Notes: generated by a model not told the origin, from the letters alone. A DNA stretch of 64,000 nt from Kuafuiihalomonas sp050331295 (GCA_050331295.1 JBHJGZ010000004.1:186001-250000), one strand, 5' to 3'; numbered from the stretch's first letter, positions 25,001 to 33,275 are shown. Translations and numbers: made by a program.

Positions 25001-25685
25001 AATGCTGAGGGAGGCCAAGATCGTCCTGGCACGTCCAGAGCGATGGGAGTCGCTACGGGCATACGAGGACATCATGAAGGACGAGTTGAACGTTCGTGAG
25101 CTCAGTTTCCTCCAGGAAGCGGATGCCTTCGTGTCCTACCGGGTGAAGCCGAACTTCAAGACCCTCGGAAAACGCCTCGGAGCGCGGATGAAGGCGGCCC
25201 AGGCCGTTCTCGCCGGCCTCGAACCGAGCGCCGTGGTGCATCGGCTGGAGTCTGGTGAAGCGGTCGAACTGGATCTGGATGGGGACACCGTGCGCCTGGG
25301 GCCCGACGACGTCGTCACATCTCTCGAGGCGAAGGAGGGGTTCGCGGCGGCTGGAGACCAGACCGGCGTCGTGGTGTTGGACACCACCCTCGATGAAGCG
25401 CTCCTGGATGAGGGTCGCTTTCGGGAACTCCTCGCGAAGGTCCAGTCCCGCCGAAAGGAACTCCAGCTCGACTTCACCGACCGCATTGTCCTCCATGTGT
25501 ACGGAAGTGAGCGCATCCTCGACGTGTGTCGTGACCGCAGCGAAACGCTTCAACGGGAAACGCTCACGGTCCAGCTGTCCCTCGAACCCCTGACGAGCAA
25601 GCTTCGAGAGAAGCTGAAGGAAGCGTCCCTCGAGACCACGCAGGTGGATGGTGAACCGGTCGTATTGCGCGTGGAGCGGGCCTGA
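22044..25685 (+). CDS. ileS: Isoleucyl-tRNA synthetase with a large insertion beside the KMSKS loop
   Basis: 1213 residues (MPFEKVDQAIPNFPELENRI). The class I HxGH motif is HNGH (57-60) in GPPTANGLPHNGHV. The editing domain shows VVWTTTPWTLPSNMFAAVHP and DGGTGIVHIAPAFGEDDW. Then come the tryptophan-rich core (WFDSGCMPFAQLGYP, SEGVDQTRGWFYSLM), the second motif KESKSKGN (637-644, Glu for Met of KMSKS) and a C-terminal anticodon-binding region (LLDRWILSELEMTK onward). The eukaryotic-like IleS2 type is usually about 1030-1060 residues. The extra length comes mainly from about 110 residues (roughly 656-764) between KMSKS and the GADAFRWFF helix. The frame is intact, so this is an insertion and not a frameshift. 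Confidence 0.95.
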   Translation: MPFEKVDQAIPNFPELENRILDLWDRRRVFERTLEITRGKPEFVFYEGPPTANGLPHNGHVLTRAIKDLFPRYMTMRGHHVERRAGWDTHGLPVEVEVEKELGIRGREAILEFGVDRFARRCMNSVFRYTEEWEHLTRRIGFWVDLSEAYVTYHKSYVESVWWALSTLFERGLLYKGKKSVWWWAQGGTALSAGEVGNAYKTVDDPSVFVTLPLRNGEASLVVWTTTPWTLPSNMFAAVHPEFDYAYVEDAESGEVLIVADVLVDALSQSLGRELSRLKSVKGQALVGLRYHPPFDAFVRDHRDDRYWQVVAGNRGTSSAPQYFVTLDGGTGIVHIAPAFGEDDWKLWRGLQQDVGELDMFCAVRPDGKLDHRLADVGLEGMWVKDADKKITKYLKEQGRLLKADVYRHEYPFCWRSENDPLIQYVRDAWFVRTTDHIDRIIENNREVIWMPDHIKDGRMGDFLEGNVDWALSRERFWGTPLNIWACTLCDHRVAPKSCDDIKARNPDAFNAFERAQAEDPSLSEHLVVHKPWIDHVELPCPQCGGTMRREPEVIDVWFDSGCMPFAQLGYPHRPGSKEAFAHSFPADFISEGVDQTRGWFYSLMAVNNLVFPDAPRPVPFKRCIVLGHVLDKTGKKESKSKGNYTPPEMILDAVRLEFGVLSDEAMKKAKVTPKKGRALIAQDDYEGMDLRQDTKVQARGPSEAARTLVVQAERRLPRRVVALHADDRHALGLRACPPDIKPALVPSLQKDQRLALALEEVPAPGADAFRWFFYASNPPWNSTRHALTNVRTQQKELPIKLRNVYSFFVTYANIDRFDPVKDESSRRPAPKRALLDRWILSELEMTKREVVEHMDQFRSYEATQVLHRFVEGLSNWYVRRSRDRFWAAGREQDKLDALWTLYQCLHDSSLLLAPFLPFGAEDMYQNLVVGPYRQAEIPDSVHLRLYPTGDVRQVDESLSADMADVRALVSLGLQVRATHKLKTRQMLREAKIVLARPERWESLRAYEDIMKDELNVRELSFLQEADAFVSYRVKPNFKTLGKRLGARMKAAQAVLAGLEPSAVVHRLESGEAVELDLDGDTVRLGPDDVVTSLEAKEGFAAAGDQTGVVVLDTTLDEALLDEGRFRELLAKVQSRRKELQLDFTDRIVLHVYGSERILDVCRDRSETLQRETLTVQLSLEPLTSKLREKLKEASLETTQVDGEPVVLRVERA

Positions 25686-25719
25686 CGCCTGATGGCAACG
25701 CGCTGGATCGAAGAAGAAA

Positions 25720-25751
25720 GCCCCGCTCCACGCACAGGCGAAGAGCGGGGC
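25720..25751 (-). terminator. GC-rich hairpin between ileS and nitroreductase (terminator-like)
   Basis: A perfect 9-bp inverted repeat, GCCCCGCTC (25720-25728) and GAGCGGGGC (25743-25751), lies between two convergent genes. Read on the minus strand it is followed by a pyrimidine/T-rich run (CTTTCTTCTT). It therefore best fits an intrinsic terminator for the nitroreductase gene, and may also slow polymerases leaving ileS. Confidence 0.6.
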
Positions 25752-25826
25752 CGGTGAACGAGCCATCCAATCTCTCGGACACCGACAGCGTACCTGCGTT
25801 CTTCCGCAAAGAAAAGCATTCGCCCG

Positions 25827-26396
25827 TCACTCGTCGCGCCAGATGACCTTTTCTTCCACCGGTCTTCGCTGACCGTCGGGCCAATCGGTCCCCGGATAGC
25901 CGAGAAAGAAGAATCCCAGGCATCGCGAAGGCGGTGTCAGTCCGAGAAAGCGCGCCATGCTTGGTGCGAATGCTTTCTTCCCGCTGCTCCAGAACGCGGC
26001 CAATCCATGACTGCGCGCAACGAGATGCATGTTCTGAACGGCCATCGCGACCGAAGCGATTTCTTCGTGCTCCACGATGTTCGCGCCAGAGGAGGGCGCG
26101 CACACGATGGCGAGGCAGACCGGAGCCGTCATGACTTTGGTGATGAGCTTCGCGCGACGGGGGTCGTCGGCCGCCATGCAGTCCGGTTCGGCCGTCGCGG
26201 CGCAGAGGGCCTCGCCCAGAGCGCGTCGCCCTTCGCCTCGGAAGCCTATGAAGCGCCAAGGCTCGGTGAGCCCGTGGGATGGCGCCCAGTTCCCCGCCTC
26301 CAGAATATTTTGCAAGACGTCCTCGGGTATCGGGTCTGGCTTCATGGACTCTGGTTTGATGGAGCGCCGAAGGCGCACAGCGTCGAACACCTGCAT
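25827..26396 (-). CDS. Nitroreductase family flavoprotein
   Basis: 189 residues from ATG 26396 (MQVFDAVRLRRSIKPESMKP). Typical nitroreductase features: the N-terminal FMN-phosphate contact VRLRRSIK, NILEAGNWAPSHGLTEPWRF, and the C-terminal half with SVAMAVQNMHLVARSHGLAAFWSSG and LGFFFLGYPGTDWPDGQRRP. The family reduces nitroaromatics, quinones or related compounds with NAD(P)H. The small size and WAPSHGLTEPWRF resemble the YdjA subgroup. It is divergent from the rimP operon and convergent with ileS. Confidence 0.9.
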   Translation of the reverse strand: MQVFDAVRLRRSIKPESMKPDPIPEDVLQNILEAGNWAPSHGLTEPWRFIGFRGEGRRALGEALCAATAEPDCMAADDPRRAKLITKVMTAPVCLAIVCAPSSGANIVEHEEIASVAMAVQNMHLVARSHGLAAFWSSGKKAFAPSMARFLGLTPPSRCLGFFFLGYPGTDWPDGQRRPVEEKVIWRDE

Positions 26397-26422
26397 CGAG
26401 GGAAGCGTACGGCATTTCCCGC

Positions 26423-26451
26423 TTGTCAGTGCGACCAAAAAGGCGCATACA
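26423..26451 (+). promoter_or_regulatory. Candidate promoter of the rimP-nusA-infB operon
   Basis: TTGTCA (26423-26428), 17 bp, then CATACA (26446-26451). The -35 matches five of six consensus bases and the -10 about three. It would place a transcription start near 26458, giving a leader of about 115 bases that includes the terminator-like hairpin at 26498-26529. Confidence 0.35.
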
Positions 26452-26497
26452 CCCGTCCCAGTACACCTCTGTTCTGGGCCACCGAGTTCAGATGCGG

Positions 26498-26529
26498 AAG
26501 GTGGGGGCCGTAAGGTCTCCACCTTTTTT
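26498..26529 (+). terminator. Intrinsic terminator/attenuator in the rimP leader
   Basis: AAGGTGG (26498-26504) pairs with CCACCTT (26519-26525), and the 3' arm runs into six T residues (26524-26529), the form of a Rho-independent terminator. It lies 45 bases before the rimP ATG and downstream of the divergent nitroreductase start. It therefore sits in the rimP leader and not at the end of a plus-strand gene. Bases 26515-26520 (GTCTCC), in its loop and 3' arm, are complementary to 26562-26567 (GGAGAC), which includes the rimP ribosome-binding site. Confidence 0.65.
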
Positions 26530-26573
26530 CGTTTCTGGAGCCGTCGGTCATTGGGGCCCGCGGAGACAATGGG

Positions 26574-27074
26574 ATGAGCGGGACGAGCCAAGCAGCAGCC
26601 ACACGGAAGCGGATCATCGAACTCGTGGAGCCGGTCCTTTCTTCGGACCAATACGAGTTGGTGGAAGTGGATGTGGTCGTGGAACGTGGTCAGTTCGTGG
26701 TGCGTTTGTTCATCGACACGGTGCCGCCCGGGACACCGGAGAAGGGTGTGTCGGTGGATGATTGCCGCCGTGTCAGTAAGGTCGTGGGAGACCTGCTGGA
26801 TGTCGAAGATGTGGTCTCCGGCAAATACAATCTGGAGGTGTCTTCTCCCGGACTCTTTCGTCCTCTGACCAAGTCGGCGCACTTCGAACGCTCCATCGGC
26901 CAACGGGTCAAAGTGAAGACCTACGAGAAGAGAGACGGCCGACGGGTTTACACGGGAGTCCTGGAGGAGATGAAGCACACGTGCATCACCGTGCAGGTAG
27001 ACGATGGTCAACGGTTTGACATCAACCTGTCGGAGATCGCGAAAGCGAACCTCGAGCCAGAGCTGGAGTTTTGA
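26574..27074 (+). CDS. rimP: Ribosome maturation factor RimP
   Basis: 166 residues. RimP helps 30S subunit maturation. Seen: KRIIELVEPVLSSDQYELVE, GQFVVRLFIDTV, the hallmark GVSVDDCRRVSKVVGDLLDVED, YNLEVSSPGLFRPLTKSAHFERSIGQRVKVKT and the C-terminal SH3-like domain ending IAKANLEPEL. GGAG lies eight bases before the ATG. It is the first gene of the conserved rimP-nusA-infB operon. Confidence 0.95.
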   Translation: MSGTSQAAATRKRIIELVEPVLSSDQYELVEVDVVVERGQFVVRLFIDTVPPGTPEKGVSVDDCRRVSKVVGDLLDVEDVVSGKYNLEVSSPGLFRPLTKSAHFERSIGQRVKVKTYEKRDGRRVYTGVLEEMKHTCITVQVDDGQRFDINLSEIAKANLEPELEF

Positions 27075-27100
27075 GCCCCGAGATGGGGCAGGTGAGTCGG

Positions 27101-28756
27101 ATGAGCATGGATATCGAAAACCTCAACACCATCATGAGTCAGGTGGCTCAGGACAAAGGAATCTCGAGGGAGATCCTCGTCGAGGCCCTGGAGGCCGCCA
27201 TGCTGACCGCAGCCCGCAAGGTGTTTGGCATGGAGCGAGACATCGAGGCGCAGTTCAACGAAGAGACGGGCGACGTCGAGCTCTTCGAGTTCCGCACCGT
27301 GGTCGACGAGATCCAAGAACCGTCCACCGAGATCACGCACGAGGAGGCGCTCGATCTGGACCCCGACTGTCAGGTCGGAGACTCCTTGGGCCTCAAGATA
27401 GAGAAGGGCGACCTCGGTCGCATTGCAGCGCAAACCGCCAAGCAGGTCATCATTCAGCGGGTCCGCGAGGCGGAGCGCGAGAACATCTTCAACGAGTACA
27501 AGGACCGCATCACCGACCTCGCGACCGGCATCGTTCGGCGTTTCGAACGAGGGAACATCATCGTCGACCTGGGACGAGCCGAAGCGGTGCTTCCGGTCCG
27601 GGAGCAGTGCAACCGGGAGTTCTATCGGGTCGGAGACCGCATCCAGGCCTATGTCCTCGACGTGAACAAACAGGCCCGCGGCTCCCAAATCGTTCTCTCC
27701 CGCGCATCGCCGGGGCTCCTGATCAAGCTGTTCGAAATGGAAGTTCCGGAGATCTATGAAGGCATCGTGAAAATCGAAGCCGCTGCGCGGGAGCCCGGTG
27801 CCCGGTCGAAAATCGCGGTTTCGTCCAGCGATCGAGACGTGGATCCGGTCGGAGCTTGCGTTGGTATGAAGGGCTCCCGGGTCCAGGCCGTGGTTCAAGA
27901 GTTGCGAGGCGAGAAGGTCGACATCGTCCCCTATGATGAGGATACCGCCCGCTTTGTCTGCAATGCGCTGGCTCCGGCCGAAGTGAGTCGAGTGCTGGTG
28001 GACGAAGCCAATCACGCGATGGAGCTCATCGTTCCGGACGACCAGCTTTCGCTGGCCATCGGCCGTCGGGGACAGAACGTCCGCCTGGCCTCTCAGCTCA
28101 CTGGATGGCGGTTGGACATCATTTCGGAATCGAAGGTCCGGGAGGTCAAGGACCGGGCGTTCGACAGCTTGGGGCGCCTCAAGGGAGCCAACGACATCCA
28201 CATGCAGACCCTCTACAACTACGGGTTGCGGTGCGCCCAAGACGTGCTGGAGGCGGACCCAGAGTTCCTGGCCAAGATTCCCGGCATTGGCGAAGACTTT
28301 GCCGCGCAGCTCCGGGAGGACGCCCAACGGGTGGTCAAGGAGGAAGCCCAGGAGCAGGCCCAAAGCAAGCGGGACCAGGAGCTCAAGGCACGGGACGAAG
28401 CCCGGTCCATGTTCGACGAGATGGATTGGCGAAAGACTTTGATGCCCGAATCGGAACGCATGCGGAGGATCCGAGGCGTCGGGCCGGAAACGGTGTCCAA
28501 ACTCGAATTGGCTCGGGTCCATTTCCCGGAGGACCTCGCTCAAATCCTCGACCTGCCCATGGTAGCCGATCGGTCCGGCATCGAGCTGGCTCGTTTGGAC
28601 CAGCTGCGGTACGCGGCTCAGGTCTTTTTGAAGCGAGAGCGAGCGGGCGAGGCGCTCTCGGAGGCGAGCGACGAAGACCCGCCCGAGGACGGCTATCAGC
28701 CATCCGAACTCCTTCGCGATGACGAAGCGACGGCCGAAGAGGAAGCGACCGCCTGA
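27101..28756 (+). CDS. nusA: Transcription termination/antitermination protein NusA
   Basis: 551 residues from ATG 27101 (MSMDIENLNTIMSQVAQDKG), chosen because AGGTGAG precedes it at a good distance; the frame opens earlier with weaker codons. Domains: the N-terminal RNA-polymerase-binding domain (about 1-125), S1 domain (ATGIVRRFERGNIIVDLGRA), two KH domains (around DVDPVGACVGMKGSRVQAVV and LSLAIGRRGQNVRLASQLTG), and C-terminal helix-hairpin-helix acidic repeats (LAKIPGIGEDFAAQL and RIRGVGPETVSKLEL), as in gamma- and delta-proteobacterial NusA. It acts with RNA polymerase in pausing, termination and antitermination. Confidence 0.97.
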   Translation: MSMDIENLNTIMSQVAQDKGISREILVEALEAAMLTAARKVFGMERDIEAQFNEETGDVELFEFRTVVDEIQEPSTEITHEEALDLDPDCQVGDSLGLKIEKGDLGRIAAQTAKQVIIQRVREAERENIFNEYKDRITDLATGIVRRFERGNIIVDLGRAEAVLPVREQCNREFYRVGDRIQAYVLDVNKQARGSQIVLSRASPGLLIKLFEMEVPEIYEGIVKIEAAAREPGARSKIAVSSSDRDVDPVGACVGMKGSRVQAVVQELRGEKVDIVPYDEDTARFVCNALAPAEVSRVLVDEANHAMELIVPDDQLSLAIGRRGQNVRLASQLTGWRLDIISESKVREVKDRAFDSLGRLKGANDIHMQTLYNYGLRCAQDVLEADPEFLAKIPGIGEDFAAQLREDAQRVVKEEAQEQAQSKRDQELKARDEARSMFDEMDWRKTLMPESERMRRIRGVGPETVSKLELARVHFPEDLAQILDLPMVADRSGIELARLDQLRYAAQVFLKRERAGEALSEASDEDPPEDGYQPSELLRDDEATAEEEATA

Positions 28757-29450
28757 ACTCGGCGCGGAACGACCGAAGGGAGGACGGGGTCGAGTGATGG
28801 TGCACGCAGACGGAACGGTGGAGGTCTCCCCGGAAGCAGTGAGGCAATGCGCCATCACCCGGCACCGGGCTCGGAAGTCATCTCTTCTTCGCCTGGCCCT
28901 GGATCCTTCGGGACGACCCTTTGTAGACGTCATGGCGAAGGCGCCGGGTCGAGGGGTCTACGTTTCTCCCGACCGCGAGGTCTTGCGGGCGGCCCTTACC
29001 CCAAAGGGTCTTCACCGACTATTTCAGCGGAAATCGGTGATGGCTCCGAACCCCGAATCAGTGCTGGACGAAACGGCGTCTCGTCTTCGAGAACGGGTAC
29101 TCGACCACCTGGCGTTGGCGCGCCGGGCAGGTTGCTTGGCCGTCGGGGTGGAGGAATGTATCGAGCGTCTCGCTCGTTGTCCCTCATCCCTGGTGGTATT
29201 GGCGGAGGACGTGAGCGAGCGGTCGGCCGGTCGCATCGCGGCCGCCGTCGGAAAAGCCGGGTCCGATGCGGGCCTCCTTCGGTTCGGCCGCAAAGCCGAG
29301 ATCGGGGCGCGCATCGGGTGCGGAGAGGTCGGGGCGGTCGCCGTGGCGCCGTCCGTTTTCCATGACAGGTTGCGGATCGACTGGGAGCGTCATCGACGGT
29401 TGACCAGTGACTGCGGCTGGCAGGAGGGGGCAGGGACGACGGCGTCCTGA
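28719..29450 (+). CDS. YlxR (DUF448) / ribosomal L7Ae-like fusion RNA-binding protein
   Basis: 243 residues. The N-terminal YlxR/DUF448 domain (about 40-110) shows RQCAITRHRARKSSLLRLAL and GRGVYVSPDREVLRAALTPK. The second half (about 120-230) is L7Ae/YlxQ-like: VLDHLALARRAGCLAVGVEE, SSLVVLAEDVSERSAGRIA and LRFGRKAEIGARIGCGEVGA. In many bacteria ylxR and ylxQ are separate genes between nusA and infB; here they are fused. The usual CxxC of YlxR is reduced to one Cys. The chosen start overlaps nusA by 38 bp; a later ATG (28797) would avoid the overlap. Confidence 0.88.
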   Translation: MTKRRPKRKRPPELGAERPKGGRGRVMVHADGTVEVSPEAVRQCAITRHRARKSSLLRLALDPSGRPFVDVMAKAPGRGVYVSPDREVLRAALTPKGLHRLFQRKSVMAPNPESVLDETASRLRERVLDHLALARRAGCLAVGVEECIERLARCPSSLVVLAEDVSERSAGRIAAAVGKAGSDAGLLRFGRKAEIGARIGCGEVGAVAVAPSVFHDRLRIDWERHRRLTSDCGWQEGAGTTAS

Positions 29451-29465
29451 GGACAAAACACCGGT

Positions 29466-32400
29466 ATGGGGAAGAAACGGATATTCGAGCTGGCCAAAGA
29501 ACTTGGCTATCAAAACCGTGACCTGATCGACCAGCTTCAGAAGCTCGGGTTCGACGTGAAGTCGCATTCGTCGACCATCGAAGAGGACGAAGTGCGTACC
29601 GCTCTGTCCAGGGCCGAAGAAGACCGGAAAGCTCGTACCGATGAGCGGCGCGTGAGCCGCACCGTGATCCGCCGCCGATCCAAAGAGACCTCGGGCCGGG
29701 AAGGCAGCCGCTCGGAAGGCGGTGGAGCCACGACGGTCGTCCGTCGCGCAAGGACTGCTGCGCCGGCGGCTGACTCAAACGGGGCGGACCGACCTTCGGT
29801 GGCCCGTCCGACACCAGAGGAGTCTCAGCCGGCGCGACCCAAGGTCGAGACGAGGCGAAGACAAGCAGAGGATCCGCCCGCTTCCTCGCCCTCCGCCGAG
29901 GCTCGGGCGGCTCGCCCATCGCCTGAGCCGCAAGAGGCGCCGGCTGCGAAAGAGCGGGAGCCCGCCCCGAAGACCGAGGCGAAGGCCCCCGCAGCGCCAG
30001 CGGATGCGTCCAAAGAGCCGGCGCCGCCGCAGACAGGGACCGGCGCCGACCCTTCTTCTTTGCCCGAAGCGGATCGTCCGGAGCCTCCCCGAACGAGCGA
30101 CGAGACGATTGCGGCCTCGGTCCAACCAGGTGCGACGTCCACCGAAACTTCTCGTGAAGCGCTTTCTGCTTCGGAGGCCGAAGAGACGCCGGCCCCATCG
30201 GGTTCGGCACCGACATCGACGGCTCAGACGCCCGCCGTCGGTCGAATCGACGAGGCGGTAAAGGGTTCGGGCGTCGACGCCCGGAAGACCGTCGAGTCTA
30301 CGACCGCAGGGACGGAGCAAGAACCCGCCGCAGCGGCTTCCGCGGTTCCAGAGGCCGAGACTCCGGCCGTCCCACCAAGCGTCGAGGCCGACGACCAACG
30401 CCACGTCACCGCTGAAGAGACCCGCGCAGTTGACGGTGAACCCACCGAGGGGCGTACGACGCCATCGGCCGAGGCGACCGGATCATCGACGGCATCGTCG
30501 GCGGTCGGCAACGATAAGGCGGCGGTCGACCGTCCGGAGACGGACTCAACGGCAGCACCGGATGAGCGCCCCCAGGCCCGCGCCGGCGCCGAGGATGAAG
30601 AGGAAGAGGAGCGGGCTCGTCGCGACGCGCGCTCGGCCCGTCCGGACCGGCGGGCGCGGGATGAGTATCTCGACGAGGACGACGAAAAGCCGGATTTCGA
30701 GGACTTCGGGTTCGACGAATTCGATTTCGGAGAGCGGCCCGAAGACGAAAAGGGGGCGCGTGTCGCGCCGCCCCCGCCGTCGTCTCCTGCAGTCAATCCC
30801 CAGAAGCAGGCCGAAACCGAGACGCGGGTGGTCCGGCGTATCGACCCCAACGTTCTCAAAGCTCGCTTGAAGCAGTCCAAGCGTCCCGACCCACCCAAGG
30901 AGTGGGGCAAGGAGCCAGTGCCGGCCTCGCCGGTGACCGAGTTGGTGGTTCGCACGGACTCGACCGGCAAGCGCAAAGAACTGGTAGACGTTCGCAAGGA
31001 AGCGGCGAAGGGGAAACGGGGCAACGCGCGGCGGAAGGAGGAGATGTCGGCCAAAGATCTCCTCGAACATCGCCGAGGTCAGGTCTACTATCCGGCGCCC
31101 AACCGTAAGCGGCCCACCAAGAAGCGTCCGAAGCAGAGGCAAGAGTCCGTGCAGCCCCTCGTGAAGCAGCCGATCAGCATCGGCGAGACCATTACCGTCA
31201 ACGACCTCTCGCAGCAGATGAGCGTCAAGGCGACCCAGATCATCCAGTGGCTGATGCGCCAAGGGGTGATGGCCGGCATCAACCAGCCCATCGACCACGA
31301 TACCGCTGCCATGGTGGCCATGGAAATGGGGTACGAAGTGCAGTCCCTGCGTTTCGTAGAAGAAGAGCACCTGGCCGGACCGTCGGCCGACGACGCGGCG
31401 CAGCAGGACGAGAACGCACAATCGAGAGCGCCGGTGGTCACGGTCATGGGGCACGTCGACCATGGAAAGACGTCACTGTTGGACCGGATCCGGAAGGCGA
31501 ACGTGGCGGCGGGCGAAGCCGGCGGCATCACCCAACGGATCGCGGGCTACCAGGTCGGTACTTCCAATGGAGACGTGACGTTCCTGGACACGCCGGGACA
31601 CGCGGCGTTCTCGCAAATGCGGGCGCGGGGCGCCAACGTCACGGACATCATCATCTTGGTGGTGGCCGCGGACGATGGAGTGATGCCGCAGACCCGTGAA
31701 GCGATCGAACACGCGCGGTCGGCCAACGTTCCCCTGATCGTGGCCGTCAACAAGATCGACAAACCGGATGCAAACCCGGACCGGGTTCTTCAGCAGCTGG
31801 CCGACCATCAAATCCTCGTCGAGGAATGGGGTGGAGACGTATTGATGCGCAAGATCTCCGCCAAGACCGGGGAAGGCATCGAAGAGCTTCTGGAGCAACT
31901 CGCCCTGCAGTCGGAGATCATGGAGCTCAAGGCGAATCCAGACGTTCCGGCCGTGGGTGCGGTGATCGAAGGCCACATCCACAAGGGGCGGGGCCCCGTG
32001 GCCACCGTGCTCATCCAGGAGGGTACGCTGCGCAAGGGCGATATCGTAGTGGCGGGAGAATGCCTCGGTAAGGTCCGCGCGATGATGACGGACGGCGGCA
32101 AGACCGTGAAAGAAGCTGGCCCGTCGATGCCCGTGGAAATCCTAGGGCTCGATGGCGTGCCGAACCCCGGCGATGAACTCCGCGTCGCCCAAGACAACGC
32201 GGCAGCGAAAGAACTCGTGGCCCACCGACGGGAACGGAGGCGGGCGGCCGAGCTCGGCGGCACGTCGAAGGTCTCTCTTCAGGACCTTTTCGCCCGGGCG
32301 AGCGCGGGCGAACAGAAGGAGCTCAAGGTGGTGGTCAAGGCGGACGTACAGGGCTCGGTCGAAGCCTTGAAGGATGCCTTGACGGGGCTTTCTACCCAGA

Positions 32401-32969
32401 AAGTCAGGGTCTCCGTGATAAGCGGTGCCGTCGGAGCGGTGACCGAGTCGGATGTCGAATTCGCGCTGGCCTCGGAAGCCATCATCATCGGGTTCGGAGT
32501 TCGACCCGACACCAAGGCGTTGAAGGCGGCGCGTTCCAGCGGCGTGGACATCCGTACCTACAACATCATCTACGAAGCGGTGGACGAGGTGAAGCTCGCC
32601 ATGCGCGGTCTGTTGGCGCCGGTGGAGAAGGAGAAGTACCTCGGACGGGCCGAGGTACGGCAAACGTTCAATGTTCCCAAGGTCGGTGTGGTCGCAGGCT
32701 GCGCAGTGGTCGACGGCATCATCACCCGGAATGCCAACGTTCGTCTCTTGCGGGACAGCCGGCCCATCTACGATGGCCGACTCGCGAGCCTGAAGCGCTT
32801 CAAGGACGACGTGCGCGAGGTCCGGGAAGGCTTCGAATGCGGCATGGGCATCGAACGCTTCAACGACATCAAGGAAGGGGACATCATCGAGGCCTATGAG
32901 ATGGTGATGACGGAGGCTGCCCTGGACGAGCCGGTCGGCGAAGGCGAGGGCACCGAGGCTCGGCCTTAG
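29466..32969 (+). CDS. infB: Translation initiation factor IF-2
   Basis: 1167 residues, longer than typical IF-2. The N-terminal IF2_N module (MGKKRIFELAKELGYQNRDL) is followed by a linker of about 500 residues rich in Ala, Pro, Glu, Thr and Arg. A second IF2_N-like segment (ETITVNDLSQQMSVKATQII, near 575) precedes the GTPase domain. G1 is GHVDHGKT (662-669), G2 is in GGITQRIAGYQV, G3 is DTPGHAAF and G4 is NKID. Domains II, III and IV follow. It recruits initiator tRNA and promotes subunit joining. The G2 region reads TQRIAGY where most bacterial IF-2s have TQHIGAY. Confidence 0.97.
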   Translation: MGKKRIFELAKELGYQNRDLIDQLQKLGFDVKSHSSTIEEDEVRTALSRAEEDRKARTDERRVSRTVIRRRSKETSGREGSRSEGGGATTVVRRARTAAPAADSNGADRPSVARPTPEESQPARPKVETRRRQAEDPPASSPSAEARAARPSPEPQEAPAAKEREPAPKTEAKAPAAPADASKEPAPPQTGTGADPSSLPEADRPEPPRTSDETIAASVQPGATSTETSREALSASEAEETPAPSGSAPTSTAQTPAVGRIDEAVKGSGVDARKTVESTTAGTEQEPAAAASAVPEAETPAVPPSVEADDQRHVTAEETRAVDGEPTEGRTTPSAEATGSSTASSAVGNDKAAVDRPETDSTAAPDERPQARAGAEDEEEEERARRDARSARPDRRARDEYLDEDDEKPDFEDFGFDEFDFGERPEDEKGARVAPPPPSSPAVNPQKQAETETRVVRRIDPNVLKARLKQSKRPDPPKEWGKEPVPASPVTELVVRTDSTGKRKELVDVRKEAAKGKRGNARRKEEMSAKDLLEHRRGQVYYPAPNRKRPTKKRPKQRQESVQPLVKQPISIGETITVNDLSQQMSVKATQIIQWLMRQGVMAGINQPIDHDTAAMVAMEMGYEVQSLRFVEEEHLAGPSADDAAQQDENAQSRAPVVTVMGHVDHGKTSLLDRIRKANVAAGEAGGITQRIAGYQVGTSNGDVTFLDTPGHAAFSQMRARGANVTDIIILVVAADDGVMPQTREAIEHARSANVPLIVAVNKIDKPDANPDRVLQQLADHQILVEEWGGDVLMRKISAKTGEGIEELLEQLALQSEIMELKANPDVPAVGAVIEGHIHKGRGPVATVLIQEGTLRKGDIVVAGECLGKVRAMMTDGGKTVKEAGPSMPVEILGLDGVPNPGDELRVAQDNAAAKELVAHRRERRRAAELGGTSKVSLQDLFARASAGEQKELKVVVKADVQGSVEALKDALTGLSTQKVRVSVISGAVGAVTESDVEFALASEAIIIGFGVRPDTKALKAARSSGVDIRTYNIIYEAVDEVKLAMRGLLAPVEKEKYLGRAEVRQTFNVPKVGVVAGCAVVDGIITRNANVRLLRDSRPIYDGRLASLKRFKDDVREVREGFECGMGIERFNDIKEGDIIEAYEMVMTEAALDEPVGEGEGTEARP

Positions 32970-32981
32970 AGCTTTGTCTCC

Positions 32982-33275
32982 ATGGTGGTCGGGGTGCTCA
33001 AGATGACCCTGGGAATCGAGGGAGCCTATTCCCTAAAGGAGAAACGGGGTGTGGTCCGGCGAGTGCTCAGCCGCTTGAAAAACCGTTTCGATGTTGCTGC
33101 GGCGGAGGTCGGAGACCTCGACCTCTACAATCGTGCGACGTTGGGCGTCGTCGCGGTTTCCAACGATGCATCCCTCGTCAATTCGGTGCTGGACCAGGTC
33201 GTCGATGCGACCGAAAGCATCGGGGCCGGGATGGCCGACCTTCTCGATACTCAGTTGGAAATCCTTCATCTGTAA
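32982..33275 (+). CDS. YlxP-like DUF503 protein
   Basis: 97 residues, matching the whole DUF503 domain: MVVGVLKMTLGIEGAYSLKE, then KRGVVRRVLSRLKNRFDVAAAEVGD, 'NRATLGVVAVSNDASLVNSVLDQV' and a final strand. DUF503 proteins regularly sit between infB and rbfA and are linked to ribosome function, though the biochemical role is unclear. It is 12 bp after infB and 73 bp before rbfA. Confidence 0.92.
   Translation: MVVGVLKMTLGIEGAYSLKEKRGVVRRVLSRLKNRFDVAAAEVGDLDLYNRATLGVVAVSNDASLVNSVLDQVVDATESIGAGMADLLDTQLEILHL

Noticed and set aside
27008..28933. 641-codon minus-strand open frame across nusA
   Set aside because: Antisense shadow; nusA domains are intact on the plus strand.
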